Shown here one piece after another: positions 1 through 9,097 of a stretch of 64,000 nt of DNA; position 1 is the stretch's first letter, and every line of letters starts with the position of its first letter. The position numbers and the translations under genes are program-made. The stretch is from Clostridium sp. Ade.TY (lineage in GTDB: Bacteria; Bacillota; Clostridia; Clostridiales; Clostridiaceae): the NCBI RefSeq assembly GCF_000498355.1, contig NZ_AVSV01000007.1:48703-112702 (forward strand). The letters run 5' to 3'. The notes below the pieces were generated by a model. That model saw only the letters and a list, made by a program, of their open reading frames with translations. It did not search any database and had not been told where the DNA came from.

Positions 1-1275
1 ATAAATGATTTAAATAGTTTAGACAGTAATACTAATAATATTCAAGGTAAAGCAAATGATAATTTATTAAATAAAGTGAAGGGTTTAAATAGTGATATAA
101 ATTATTTAAATAATTGTTTAAAAGAATTAAATAACAAAAAAACTAAAATAATAAATGACTTAAATAATTTTAATTCAGGTATAGAACAGGTTGAAAATGG
201 ATTAAATGCGTTAGATTCAGGACTTTCAAAATCATTGAAAGGTGGAAAAGAAATATCAGGAAAAGTACCTGAAATATCAAGTGCATTATCTAAAATAGCA
301 GCAGGACAAGAACAAATAGAAAATGGATTTAAAGAATTTAGCTCACAAATAAATGAATTATCAGATGGATTAAAAACTGGTTCAAATGGTATTGAAGAGA
401 TACAAAATGGTCTTAGATATGCAAATGGATTCATTAATGATTGGTCTAATCTTTCATATAACCTTTCTGGAATTTGTGTTCCAGTAGAAGTATTTAGTAA
501 TAGTGAATTTAGACAATCATTAAACCAATATATGAGTTCAGATGGAAAGCTTGCTGTTATAAATGTAATAACAACAAAGAATCCATACTCAAATGAAGCA
601 GTAGATGCAATTCCAAAGCTTGAAAATGTAGTTAAAAATAGTGTTAAAGGAACACATCTTGAAAATGCAAATATTGGAGTTGGAGGAATAGCAAGTACAA
701 CTTATGAAACTAAAATGATGGCTCAAAAAGATTATGATAAAGCATTAGTATTTGTAATTATTGGGGTATCCATAGCATTAGTAATAATTTTAAGATCATT
801 AGTAATGCCAATATATTTGATGGCATCACTTATTTTAACTTATTTTACTTCAATAAGTATAATTCAGTTTGTTGTTGAAAAGATAATGGGATATCCAGGT
901 ATCTCATGGATAACATCATTTTTCGGATTCGTAGTGTTGATGGCTCTTGGCATAGATTATTCTATATTTATAATGACAAGATTTAATCAAGATGAAAATA
1001 GTGATATGAAGACTCGCATAGTTACAACAATGAGATTAATGGGAGGCGTAATACTTTCAGCAGTAATTATATTAAGTGGAACATTTGCAGCATTACTTCC
1101 TTCAGGAGTATTATCACTTGTTGAAATATCAATGGTTGTGTTAACAGGTATAGTACTTTATGTTGTAGTTATATTACCACTATTTATTCCAGCTATGGTT
1201 AAAATATTTGGTAAGGCAAATTGGTGGCCATTTAAAGTTGTAATAGAAAAAAAGGATAATAATCATACTGATTAA
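1..1275 (+). CDS. MMPL/RND-superfamily membrane protein, C-terminal part
   Basis: The frame is open from base 1 with no stop, so this gene is cut by the window edge and its first half is missing. The visible part starts with a long hydrophilic, Asn/Gly-rich segment with repeated units such as IENGF and IEEIQNGL, typical of the extracytoplasmic coiled region in MMPL proteins of the YdgH type. From about base 740 follow roughly six membrane segments. The motif MALGIDYSIFIMTRF matches the charged GxDYxxF signature of the second MMPL domain, which carries the proton relay. The substrate (lipid, drug or peptide) cannot be deduced. A terminator follows directly. Confidence 0.85.
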   Translation: MNDLNSLDSNTNNIQGKANDNLLNKVKGLNSDINYLNNCLKELNNKKTKIINDLNNFNSGIEQVENGLNALDSGLSKSLKGGKEISGKVPEISSALSKIAAGQEQIENGFKEFSSQINELSDGLKTGSNGIEEIQNGLRYANGFINDWSNLSYNLSGICVPVEVFSNSEFRQSLNQYMSSDGKLAVINVITTKNPYSNEAVDAIPKLENVVKNSVKGTHLENANIGVGGIASTTYETKMMAQKDYDKALVFVIIGVSIALVIILRSLVMPIYLMASLILTYFTSISIIQFVVEKIMGYPGISWITSFFGFVVLMALGIDYSIFIMTRFNQDENSDMKTRIVTTMRLMGGVILSAVIILSGTFAALLPSGVLSLVEISMVVLTGIVLYVVVILPLFIPAMVKIFGKANWWPFKVVIEKKDNNHTD

Positions 1276-1280
1276 TTATA

Positions 1281-1316
1281 AAAAAAGAAAGCCTAAAAAT
1301 TAGGTTTTCTTTTTTA
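1281..1316 (+). terminator. rho-independent terminator after MMPL gene
   Basis: A-rich left arm, CCTAA/TTAGG core with AAA loop, and a T-rich tail; begins six bases after the stop codon. Confidence 0.8.
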
Positions 1317-1429
1317 TAATTATATATAATAAATTACTTATATAATAAATAATATAATAATATATTACTTATTTATATAATGGATGTATAATAAAATTAT
1401 AATTTATAGTGTAAAGTGGAGGGAATGTG

Positions 1430-2158
1430 ATGAGCTTAAGATTAACATATGATGAAAAAATGAATTTAAAAAAGAGGGGTATATTAGCTCAGAAGCAAGA
1501 GGGTTATTATACAATTAGATTTTTAAGTAAAGTTGGATATTTTGAAGCAGATGAAATAATAGCATTAAGTAATATAGCAAAAAGATATGGTAATGGAGAA
1601 GTAAGCTTAACTAGTAGATTAACAGTTGAGGTTCCTTATATAGAAGAAAAAAATATAGAAAATGTAGTAGCTTATGCGAAAGAAAATGGATTAAGAATTG
1701 GTGGAGCTGGAAAAACTGTTAGAGCAGTAATAGCATGTAAAGGAAATGTATGTATACATGGACTTATAGATACAAGAAAGCTTGGAAATGAAATTGAAGA
1801 TAAATTTTTTGGAAGAAATCTTATTGGTAAGTTTAAAATTGGAGTTTTTGGATGTGTAAATAGTTATGGAAAAGCACAAAGTAATGATTTATCTATAATG
1901 CCAACTAGAAATTTAGAAACTTCAAATATAGAATATTTAATATTTTTAGGTGGAAGACTTGGAAGAAATGCAAGACTTGCAAAGCCTATGGAAAGAAAAT
2001 TTAAAAGAGAAGAACTTATGAATATTATAGAATCAATAATTGAATATTATGATAAAAATGCAAATGAAAATGAAAGATTTGCAGAGCTTATAGAAAGAGT
2101 TTCTTTAAAAGAGGTAGAAAACTCTATAAATAAAATATTTGATAGTAAGATTAAATAG
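1430..2158 (+). CDS. nitrite/sulfite reductase-like hemoprotein half with altered cluster motif
   Basis: The protein (242 residues) has a ferredoxin-like half domain of nitrite/sulfite reductases at residues ~17-75 and the siroheme/[4Fe-4S] part after residue ~95. The first Cys pair is seen as ACKGNVC (Cys103, Cys108), one residue shorter than the usual CX5C. The second pair, normally GCxxxC, reads GCVNSYG (Cys142, Tyr146), so the fourth Cys is absent. It is about half the length of a normal assimilatory reductase and has no flavin or ferredoxin domain. A GTG lies at 1427, but the GGAGGG at 1418-1423 is spaced properly only for the ATG at 1430. Catalytic function is therefore uncertain; a siroheme- or cluster-binding role is an inference from the fold. 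Confidence 0.7.
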   Translation: MSLRLTYDEKMNLKKRGILAQKQEGYYTIRFLSKVGYFEADEIIALSNIAKRYGNGEVSLTSRLTVEVPYIEEKNIENVVAYAKENGLRIGGAGKTVRAVIACKGNVCIHGLIDTRKLGNEIEDKFFGRNLIGKFKIGVFGCVNSYGKAQSNDLSIMPTRNLETSNIEYLIFLGGRLGRNARLAKPMERKFKREELMNIIESIIEYYDKNANENERFAELIERVSLKEVENSINKIFDSKIK

Positions 2159-2175
2159 AAGAGAGGTGGCTTTAA

Positions 2176-2706
2176 ATGGTATCAATTGATAATTTTGTAT
2201 TAGATTCAATTAAGAGACTAGAAAGTTTAAAGCCTTTAAATTGTTTGGATATAAGGTCATACAAAAAAAATAGAAAAGTTATTATAGAAAAATTAGAAGA
2301 TAGTTATAATCTTTATGAAGATGGATTTCATAAGGAAGAATTTTATAATTTAAATATAGATAAGTTGAAAAAACTTCTCAAAACAATAGAAAAAAGAGAA
2401 TTCCCAAGAAGTAATAAATTAAGATTTTATATATTAGACTCAAAAGATAGTAGTGTTTGTAGAGCAAATTATAGAGAAGAAATTGAGGAATCTGAAGAAG
2501 ATGAAGATGACTTAAATGTATTTATAGAATGTGATTATAGTATATTTTCTCCAATTAGAAACATAATAGAAAGTAATGATGGAAATATTGATAATATTGA
2601 TTTTAGTGGATTAGTATCTATAAAGGCTAAAGTTAATGAAGCTTTATATAAAAAATTAAAAGATTATACAAAAGATAATTTAAATGCGAATATGTATGCT
2701 TGTTAA
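2176..2706 (+). CDS. hypothetical protein (176 aa), unknown
   Basis: Not recognised. Starts 17 bases after the reductase-like gene with a GAGAGGTGG ribosome site and is probably co-transcribed with it. The protein is soluble, without signal peptide or membrane segment. It is charged, with a very acidic stretch near residues 103-115 (EEIEESEEDEDD). It has only a few Cys (Cys23, a Cys near residue 96, one in an ECDY context, and the terminal Cys). The strong terminator right after the stop supports a real two-gene unit. Confidence 0.7.
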   Translation: MVSIDNFVLDSIKRLESLKPLNCLDIRSYKKNRKVIIEKLEDSYNLYEDGFHKEEFYNLNIDKLKKLLKTIEKREFPRSNKLRFYILDSKDSSVCRANYREEIEESEEDEDDLNVFIECDYSIFSPIRNIIESNDGNIDNIDFSGLVSIKAKVNEALYKKLKDYTKDNLNANMYAC

Positions 2707-2708
2707 GA

Positions 2709-2749
2709 AAAAACTCTGATAAACAAATAATTGTTTTATCAGAGTTTTT
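2709..2749 (+). terminator. rho-independent terminator
   Basis: AAAAAACTCTGATAAAAC-type left arm pairs with GTTTTATCAGAGTTTTT; long stem and T tail. Confidence 0.9.
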
Positions 2750-2751
2750 AT

Positions 2752-3300
2752 ATAATATAATTCAATTATAATATTATAATCTTTTAGCCAAATATTTACT
2801 TGAATTAAATAAGCAATTAATTGAGGAACTGTCATAAGTTGACCATACCATGGTGTTTTATAAGATGAACCCTTAGTATCTACTATTTCTTTAATTTTTT
2901 TATATCTATAATTTGTAATATAGGAGAAGTTTTATCCTGAAGAATATTACTCATTTCTTTGCAAACTAAGTCTGTATACAAAGGATTATGAGTTTGTAGG
3001 GACTCTTTTTTCTATAAAGTATATCTTGAGGTAAATATCCTTCAAATGCTTGTCTTAAAAGACCTTTTTCTCTATCATTTAATAATTTAATATTACTTGG
3101 AATATTAAAAGCATATTCAACAATTTTTTTGTCAGCAAAAGGAACTCTAACTTCAAGGCTATTTGCCATACTCATTCTATCTTTACGAGTAAGAAGAGTT
3201 ACCATAAACCATTTAAGATTTAAATAAAATAATTCTCTCATTCTATATTCTTCTGAAGATTCACCACTTAAATGGGGTACTTCATTTAATAAATAAAACT
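2752..3300 (-). pseudogene. decayed asparagine synthetase (AsnB) C-terminal remnant
   Basis: On the minus strand the pieces read like the C-terminal ~180 residues of glutamine-hydrolysing asparagine synthetase: VPHLSGESSEEYR, then KDRMSMANSLEVRVPFADKK, then KGLLRQAFEGYLP and RKKSPY in one frame. Near base 2990 the frame shifts to THNPLYTDLVCKEMSNIL. Near base 2895 it shifts again, at an A-rich run, to DTKGSSYKTPWYGQLM and onward to IAYLIQVNIWLKDYN. The first ~430 residues, including the glutaminase domain and ATP site, are missing. It therefore has no start, at least two frameshifts, and no normal stop before the terminator at 2709-2749. The product should be non-functional. Confidence 0.85.
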
Positions 3301-3303
3301 AAA

Positions 3304-3420
3304 GCTTATAAAAATAATAATATAGTTTACTTAGATACTCATTAATGGTATTTAAGTGATGGAGGAATTATATCAACAAATAAAATGTTAGATGAAGTAA
3401 ATACTGCTATAACTAAGTAA
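3304..3420 (+). pseudogene. unidentified decayed coding remnant
   Basis: One plus-strand frame reads NNIVYLDTH, stop, then WYLSDGGIISTNKMLDEV and ends at a TAA. It looks like the tail of a former gene with one internal stop, abutting the AsnB remnant. The family was not recognised. Weak evidence, based only on protein-like composition. Confidence 0.25.
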
Positions 3421-3563
3421 AAAAACTTTGTAACAAAAATAAACTAAAAGTTGTATTATAATGATAATTTATAATACAACTTTTAAATTTTTAGATAAAT
3501 TATAAATATTTGATATAATGTATATTAAATAATAAAATTTAATACGAAAGAGAGGGATAAATT

Positions 3564-5264
3564 ATGCTTAAAGAGTTTATAAAATATTATAAGCCTTACA
3601 AAAAGCTATTTATATTAGACTTATTTGCAGCCTTTACAGTAGCTTTATGTGATTTGGTATATCCTATGATAACAAGAAATATAATGGACGATGTTGTTCC
3701 AGAAAAGAATTTTAGGTTGCTTGTAATATTTGGAGTAACATTATTACTAATATTTATACTGAAAGCTGGTTTAAATTATTTTATGCAATATTGGGGACAT
3801 GTTGTTGGGGTTAGGATGCAAGCTGATATGAGAGAAAAGGTATTTGTTCATCTTCAAAAGCTCCCAAGTTCTTATTTTAGTAATAACAAAACAGGTGTTA
3901 TAATGTCTAGAATAATAAATGATCTTATGGATATATCAGAACTTGCACATCATGGACCTGAAGATTTATTTATATCTATAGTAATTATATTTGGGTCTTT
4001 CTTTATATTGCTTGGAATAAATGTTCCACTTACAATAATAGTTTTTTCTATACTTCCACTTATAATTTTATTTGCAATAACTCAAAGAAAAAGAATGAGT
4101 AGAGCTTTTAAAGAAACTAGGGTTAAAATTGGAGAAGTTAATGCTACTTTAGAAAATAGTATAGCTGGAATTAGAGTTACTAAATCTTTTTGTAACGAAG
4201 AAGAAGAACTTAAAAAGATGAAGGAATCTAATGCAGTATTTAAAAGGGCTAGAGAAAAAGCGTATAGAGTAATGGCAAGTTACTTTTCTGGTATGTTTTT
4301 TGGAACTGACTTTTTAGAATTAGTTGTTTTAATAGTTGCAGGATATTTTACTTATATGGATTATATTACTTTAGGTGATTTTGCTGCATACTTACTTTAT
4401 GTAAAAATGTTTATGCAGCCTATTAGAAAGCTAATAAACTTTACAGAGCAATATCAAAATGGTATGACTGGATTTGAAAGATTTATGGAGATAATTCACG
4501 AGGAAACAGAAAAAGAATGTGAAAATCCAATAGAATTAAAAGAAGTAAAAGGTGATATTGAAATAGAAAATCTATCTTTTACATATGAAGAGGAAAATGA
4601 AGTACTTAATAATATTAATTTAAAAATAGATGCAGGAAAAACAGTAGCACTTGTTGGACCTTCTGGTGGTGGTAAAACAACTCTATGTAGTCTTATACCA
4701 AGATTTTTTGATTTTGAATATGGTGATATAAAAATAGATGGCGTAAGTGTTAAAGATGTAAGTTTAAATTCTCTTAGAAATAATATTGGAGTTGTAGCAC
4801 AAGATGTATTTTTATTTACAGGTACAGTAAAGGAAAATATAACAATAGGAGATAACAATGCTACAGATGAAGATATAATAGAAGCTTGTAAAAGGGCAAA
4901 AATACATGATTTTATAATGTCTCTTCCAAATGGATATGATACTTATATAGGTGAAAGAGGAGTAAAATTATCAGGAGGACAAAAACAAAGAGTATCAATA
5001 GCTAGAATATTTTTAAAGAATCCTCCTATTATGATACTAGATGAAGCTACATCAGCTCTTGATAATGTAACTGAAAAAGAAATACAAAAGTCATTAGAAG
5101 AGTTAAGTAAAAATAGAACAAACTTAATTGTAGCTCATAGATTATCTACAATAAAAAATGCAGATGAAATAATTGTTTTAACTGAAAATGGAATAGAAGA
5201 GAGAGGTACTCATAAAGATCTTATAGAAAAAGGTGGAGTATATTCAAAGCTTCATAGAAAATAA
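3564..5264 (+). CDS. ABC exporter, fused membrane and ATPase domains (MsbA/LmrA type)
   Basis: A 566-residue half-transporter. Residues ~1-310 hold six membrane segments of the ABC type 1 exporter fold. The C-terminal ATPase has Walker A GPSGGGKTT near residue 365, Q-loop AQDVF, signature LSGGQKQR near 470 and Walker B IMILDEATSALD near 490. It ends with the usual H-loop region (LIVAHRLSTI). It should act as a homodimer exporting a lipid or drug-like substrate; the substrate is unknown. It is a single-gene unit with a good AGAGAGG ribosome site and its own terminator. Confidence 0.92.
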   Translation: MLKEFIKYYKPYKKLFILDLFAAFTVALCDLVYPMITRNIMDDVVPEKNFRLLVIFGVTLLLIFILKAGLNYFMQYWGHVVGVRMQADMREKVFVHLQKLPSSYFSNNKTGVIMSRIINDLMDISELAHHGPEDLFISIVIIFGSFFILLGINVPLTIIVFSILPLIILFAITQRKRMSRAFKETRVKIGEVNATLENSIAGIRVTKSFCNEEEELKKMKESNAVFKRAREKAYRVMASYFSGMFFGTDFLELVVLIVAGYFTYMDYITLGDFAAYLLYVKMFMQPIRKLINFTEQYQNGMTGFERFMEIIHEETEKECENPIELKEVKGDIEIENLSFTYEEENEVLNNINLKIDAGKTVALVGPSGGGKTTLCSLIPRFFDFEYGDIKIDGVSVKDVSLNSLRNNIGVVAQDVFLFTGTVKENITIGDNNATDEDIIEACKRAKIHDFIMSLPNGYDTYIGERGVKLSGGQKQRVSIARIFLKNPPIMILDEATSALDNVTEKEIQKSLEELSKNRTNLIVAHRLSTIKNADEIIVLTENGIEERGTHKDLIEKGGVYSKLHRK

Positions 5265-5313
5265 AAAAAAAGTATAAGTTTTTTAATTTAACTTAAAAAA
5301 CTTATACTTTTTT
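5263..5313 (+). terminator. rho-independent terminator
   Basis: AAAAAAAAAGTATAAGTTTTTT pairs with AAAAAACTTATACTTTTTT around an AATTTAACTT-type loop; overlaps the stop codon of the ABC exporter. Confidence 0.9.
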
Positions 5314-5359
5314 ATATTTATATGCAAAAATTTAATTTTAAAAAACATAAACACGAATA

Positions 5360-5388
5360 TTGACTAAATGAATTAAGTATAATATTAT
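5360..5388 (+). promoter_or_regulatory. sigma-A-type promoter of the riboswitch/permease unit
   Basis: TTGACT at 5360-5365, 17-base spacer, TATTAT at 5383-5388, about 40 bases before the aptamer. Confidence 0.6.
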
Positions 5389-5427
5389 ATAAATATACGA
5401 AATATAAAGTTTAAAAAATAAAAAAAT

Positions 5428-5496
5428 AATCGTATAATATCGTAAATAAGGTTCGATAGTTTCTACCAAGCCACCGTAAATGGTTTGACTACGATT
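5428..5496 (+). ncRNA. purine (guanine-type) riboswitch aptamer
   Basis: P1 is AATCGTA (5428-5434) with TACGATT (5490-5496). P2 is TATCG with CGATA. J2/3 holds the family core TTTCTACC. P3 is AAGCCA with TGGTTT around the loop CCGTAAA. The discriminating J3/1 base in GACTA is a C (5489), which in this family selects guanine/hypoxanthine over adenine. It lies in the leader of a purine permease, where ligand binding is expected to lower expression. A clear terminator as expression platform was not resolved in 5497-5570. Confidence 0.92.
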
Positions 5497-5578
5497 TTTC
5501 TAAAGAGTATAGAAACAATCCTTTAGATTAATCAAAATTATAATAAAATATTAAAAGCTAAAGGAGGAAATACAAAAG

Positions 5579-6889
5579 ATGAATTTTATTTCAAAATTTT
5601 TCAAGTTTGAAAAAAGAAATGCTACTTTAAAAGGTGAATTAATTGGGGGAATAACAACGTTTATAACAATGTCATATGTGTTATTCGTTATACCAGATAT
5701 ATTAAGTACAACAGGAATGGATAAAAATAGTGTATTTGTTGCAACAGCATTAGCAGCTGCATTTGGAACATTAATAATGGGTATATATGCAAATTTTCCA
5801 ATGGCACTTGCACCAGGAATGGGATTAAATGCTTTTTTTGCTTTTACTGTTTGTGGAGAGATGGGAATCTCATGGAAAGTTGCTCTTTCAGGAATTTTAG
5901 TTTCAGGAATAATATTTGTGATAATTTCAGTATCAGGACTTAGAGAACTTATAATAAAAGCAATACCAGGGAATTTAAAATCAGCAGTTACAGCTGGAAT
6001 AGGCTTATTTATAGCATTTATAGGATTTAAAGGGGCGGGAATAGTAGTGCAAAATGATGCTACTTTCGTTTCAATAGGAAATTTGACAAGTCCTAAAGTA
6101 TTACTTGCTATATTTGGTCTTTTATTTACAGGTGCATTAATGGCAAGAAAAGTTAAAATAGCAATTTTTGTTGGTATGATATGTACGGTAATAGTTGGAA
6201 TAATATCAGGTCTTATAGATACTCCAAGTAGAGTAATTTCTTCAGTACCATCAATAGCACCTACTTTTGGATATGCACTTTCAAATGTAAAAGAAGTATT
6301 TACACCACAAATGCTTATGGTTGTATTTACAATGTTATTTATGGATTTCTTTGATACAGCAGGAACTTTGGTTGCTGTTGGTGCAAAGGTTGGACTTGTT
6401 AAAGAAGATGGATCTATTGAAAATGGATCTAGAGCCTTAGTTGCAGATTCAATTGCAACATGTGTTGGTTCTATATTTGGAACAACTAATACAACATCAT
6501 ATATTGAATCTCTATCAGGTGCTTCTGTAGGAGCTAAAACTGGATTTTCAAGTGTTATAGTTGGAGGAATGTTTTTATTATCAACTTTCTTTTCACCACT
6601 TCTTTCTGTAGTTACTTCTGAAGTAACAGCACCAGCACTTATAATTGTTGGATCTCTTATGTGTGCATCATTAGCTGATATTGAATGGAAAGAGCCAGAA
6701 ATTGCAATACCTGCTTTTTTAACAGTTATATTAATGCCATTATCATATAGTATAGCTATAGGAATTGCTTTTGGATTTTGCGCTTACGTTGTATTAATGG
6801 TTTTGAAAGGCAATTTTAAGGGCGTTCATCCTATAATGTACACTTTGGCTGGATTATTTACATTTTATTTTATATTTGGTTTGTCATAA
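5579..6889 (+). CDS. NCS2/AzgA-type guanine/hypoxanthine permease
   Basis: A 436-residue polytopic membrane protein of the AzgA/PbuG branch. Visible family features are the N-terminal FKFEKRNATLKGELIGGITT block, the LAPGMGLNAFFAFTV segment, FMDFFDTAGTLVAVG in the centre, and GTTNTTSYIESLSG. It takes up hypoxanthine/guanine, probably by proton symport. The guanine-type riboswitch upstream supports this substrate. The ribosome site AAGGAGG is nine bases before the ATG. Monocistronic, with a hairpin after the stop. Confidence 0.93.
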   Translation: MNFISKFFKFEKRNATLKGELIGGITTFITMSYVLFVIPDILSTTGMDKNSVFVATALAAAFGTLIMGIYANFPMALAPGMGLNAFFAFTVCGEMGISWKVALSGILVSGIIFVIISVSGLRELIIKAIPGNLKSAVTAGIGLFIAFIGFKGAGIVVQNDATFVSIGNLTSPKVLLAIFGLLFTGALMARKVKIAIFVGMICTVIVGIISGLIDTPSRVISSVPSIAPTFGYALSNVKEVFTPQMLMVVFTMLFMDFFDTAGTLVAVGAKVGLVKEDGSIENGSRALVADSIATCVGSIFGTTNTTSYIESLSGASVGAKTGFSSVIVGGMFLLSTFFSPLLSVVTSEVTAPALIIVGSLMCASLADIEWKEPEIAIPAFLTVILMPLSYSIAIGIAFGFCAYVVLMVLKGNFKGVHPIMYTLAGLFTFYFIFGLS

Positions 6890-6929
6890 TGAATATAAAT
6901 TAAATATTAAAAATTTATTTTATAAAATT

Positions 6930-6960
6930 AAAAGGGAACTATTTAAAATAGTTCCCTTTG
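6930..6960 (+). terminator. terminator-like hairpin after purine permease
   Basis: AAAGGGAACTATTT pairs with AAATAGTTCCCTTT; T tail is weak (TTTGATTTT). The following stretch 6961-7382 has no gene; it holds the long palindrome listed next and otherwise only AT-rich sequence. Confidence 0.7.
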
Positions 6961-7232
6961 ATTTTGGGTTAAAAAGAAGAAGAACTCACAAATTAGGTTA
7001 TAATTATAACCATTTATACAGAGTTTAGTATAATATATGAGTTTAAATACATATATATACTTTATTAGGATAAAAAAATATTAATAAATCAAATTTGTAA
7101 TCAAATAGTAATTGGCAAAACTTAAAAATACGAATATAATTAAATATGCTTTATTGCATATATTAGATTTAATATATTTTTAATTATTATTTAAAATATA
7201 ATTTAGATAAATAAAATAAAGTTTAAAGTAGG

Positions 7233-7278
7233 TTTTTAAGTAATAAATTTAAAAAATTTTAAATTTATTACTTAAAAA
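7233..7278. repeat. 46-base near-continuous perfect palindrome
   Basis: The arms 7233-7254 and 7257-7278 are exact reverse complements (22 bp) separated by only two A residues. The outer ends are TTTTTAAG/CTTAAAAA. No U-tract terminator form is evident on either strand beyond the arms, and there is no nearby copy in the window. It sits about 105 bases upstream of the L,D-transpeptidase gene in a 493-base intergenic region. Role unknown. Confidence 0.75.
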
Positions 7279-7382
7279 CAGAGGAAATTGTAAATAAAAA
7301 TTTAATATCGGTTTACTGTATCAAAAAAGGACAACCTTTTAAGTTAAAGTTTGGTATAGTATTATAGGGAGGAATTATTATT

Positions 7383-8801
7383 ATGGAAAAAGATAATGAT
7401 CGAGGTAGAAGAAGTGAAAGAAACAAGGATACTAATCGTAAAAAAATTATAATAGGAGTTATAATTTCTATATCTATTTTACTTGCTATATATTTAGGAA
7501 TGTCCATGTACTTTGTTAATCATTTTTATTTTGGTTCATCTGTTAATTCAATAAGTATATCAGGAGATACTGTTGAAGAAGCTAATAAAAAGATTGAAGA
7601 TAAAATCGGGAATTATAAATTAGAATTAGAAGGAAGAAATGAAGTTAACGAAGTAATAACTGCAAAGGAAATAGGATTAAAATATGATGCAGCTAAAACT
7701 ATTAAAGAGTTAAAAGAAAAACAAAGCCCTTTTAAGTGGGTTATAGAAATTTTTAGAAATAAAGATACTCAAATAGATATTTTAGCATCATATGATGATA
7801 AGCTTTTAAATAATACTATAAATAATATGGTTTATTTTGACAAAGCTAAAATAGTTAATCCTAAAAATGCTAGCTTTAAATATATAGATGGAAAGTATGA
7901 AATTATAAAAGAAGTCTATGGTAATAAAGTTAATAAAGAAAAGTTATATAAAGAAGTTGTAGATGCAATTCATAATGGACAAACAAGCATAAATTTAGAT
8001 AAAGCAAATTGTTACGATAATCCTAAGTTTTTAGCTGATTCTAAAAAGGTTATAGAGGCCCAAAATACTTTAAATAAATATGTATCTTCAGATATAACAT
8101 ATACTATTGGAGATAGTAAAATAAATTTAAATGGATCAATAATTCATAATTGGATTAATGTGGACAAGAACATGAACGTTATAATTAATGATCAAGCGGT
8201 TTCAAACTATGTAAATGGATTAGCTAATCAATATGATACAGTAGGAAAGACTAGAGATTTTAAAACTTCATTAGGAACTATTGCAAAAGTAAGTGGCGGA
8301 TCTTATGGATGGAAAATAAATGTTCCAGAAGAAGTTCAAACATTAATTTCAGAAATAAAAGAAGGCAAAAAAGTTACAAGAAAACCAATATATTCACAAA
8401 CTTCATTATCTTATGGAACTAATGATATAGGAAATACATATGTTGAAGTTAACCTAGATAAACAACACGTTTGGTATTATAAAGATGGTGCACTTGTTAC
8501 AGAGGGTGATATTGTTACAGGTAATGAAAGCAAAAACTGGGCAACACCAGCTGGAGTATATTTCTTAAATTACAAAGAAAAAGATGCAACACTAAAAGGT
8601 GAAAATTATAAAACACCAGTTAAATTCTGGATGCCGTTTAATGGAGGTATAGGACTTCATGATGCATGGTGGAGAGATAAGTTTGGTGGGAAAATATACG
8701 AAAATCAAGGTTCACATGGATGTGTAAATTTACCACCACAAGTTGCAGAAACAATATTTAATAACATAACATCAGGAACACCTGTTGTTTGTTATAAATA
8801 A
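7383..8801 (+). CDS. membrane-anchored L,D-transpeptidase with peptidoglycan-binding domain
   Basis: 472 residues. A basic cytoplasmic start (RGRRSERNKDTNRKK) is followed by one membrane anchor at ~22-43 (IIIGVIISISILLAIYLGM). Then come ~270 residues of extracellular domain resembling the clostridial PG-binding-4 repeats. The C-terminal YkuD domain carries the catalytic SHGCVNLP motif (Cys near 446) and an upstream His in GGIGLHDAWWR. Such enzymes make 3-3 peptide cross-links in peptidoglycan outside the cell. GGAGG ribosome site; monocistronic, with a strong terminator. Confidence 0.92.
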   Translation: MEKDNDRGRRSERNKDTNRKKIIIGVIISISILLAIYLGMSMYFVNHFYFGSSVNSISISGDTVEEANKKIEDKIGNYKLELEGRNEVNEVITAKEIGLKYDAAKTIKELKEKQSPFKWVIEIFRNKDTQIDILASYDDKLLNNTINNMVYFDKAKIVNPKNASFKYIDGKYEIIKEVYGNKVNKEKLYKEVVDAIHNGQTSINLDKANCYDNPKFLADSKKVIEAQNTLNKYVSSDITYTIGDSKINLNGSIIHNWINVDKNMNVIINDQAVSNYVNGLANQYDTVGKTRDFKTSLGTIAKVSGGSYGWKINVPEEVQTLISEIKEGKKVTRKPIYSQTSLSYGTNDIGNTYVEVNLDKQHVWYYKDGALVTEGDIVTGNESKNWATPAGVYFLNYKEKDATLKGENYKTPVKFWMPFNGGIGLHDAWWRDKFGGKIYENQGSHGCVNLPPQVAETIFNNITSGTPVVCYK

Positions 8802-8835
8802 AAAATACGAGTGATTTTTCACTCGTATTTTTTTG
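8801..8835. terminator. terminator between L,D-transpeptidase and convergent small gene
   Basis: AAAAATACGAGTGA pairs with TCACTCGTATTTTT with TTT loop; A- and T-rich flanks allow use from both strands. Confidence 0.88.
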
Positions 8836-8836
8836 T

Positions 8837-8992
8837 TTAATTTATATGTTGACTTTGAAAACCTTCGCGTTTTACGGAATGTTTTTTTGCTGTTCTATTA
8901 TGGTTTTTACCTTCTTCGCTAGTAAGTGAAGTTTGGCAATTACATTTTGGCATTCTTGAAGTTTTTTTATCTGGTTGACTATCTTTTGGCAT
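8837..8992 (-). CDS. small basic protein (51 aa), unknown
   Basis: Minus-strand reading frame MPKDSQPDKKTSRMPKCNC... ending GFQSQHIN, 51 residues, preceded by an ideal GGAGGTGAT ribosome site six bases before the ATG. Rich in Lys, Ser, Gln and His with one CNC motif; no membrane segment. It is convergent with the L,D-transpeptidase and shares its terminator. Family not recognised; the strong ribosome site is the main support for translation. Confidence 0.6.
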   Translation of the reverse strand: MPKDSQPDKKTSRMPKCNCQTSLTSEEGKNHNRTAKKHSVKREGFQSQHIN

Positions 8993-9097
8993 AATATCAC
9001 CTCCATAAATTATTCAATATTAGTATGGCTTAAAATCACAAAATATAAATAGTTAATATTATAATGTGTAGGAAAAAATATTTTAAGGAGTAATTTT

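Noticed and set aside
102..434. Minus-strand open frame inside the MMPL gene
   Set aside because: Antisense shadow of a well-supported gene; no ribosome site and low-complexity product.
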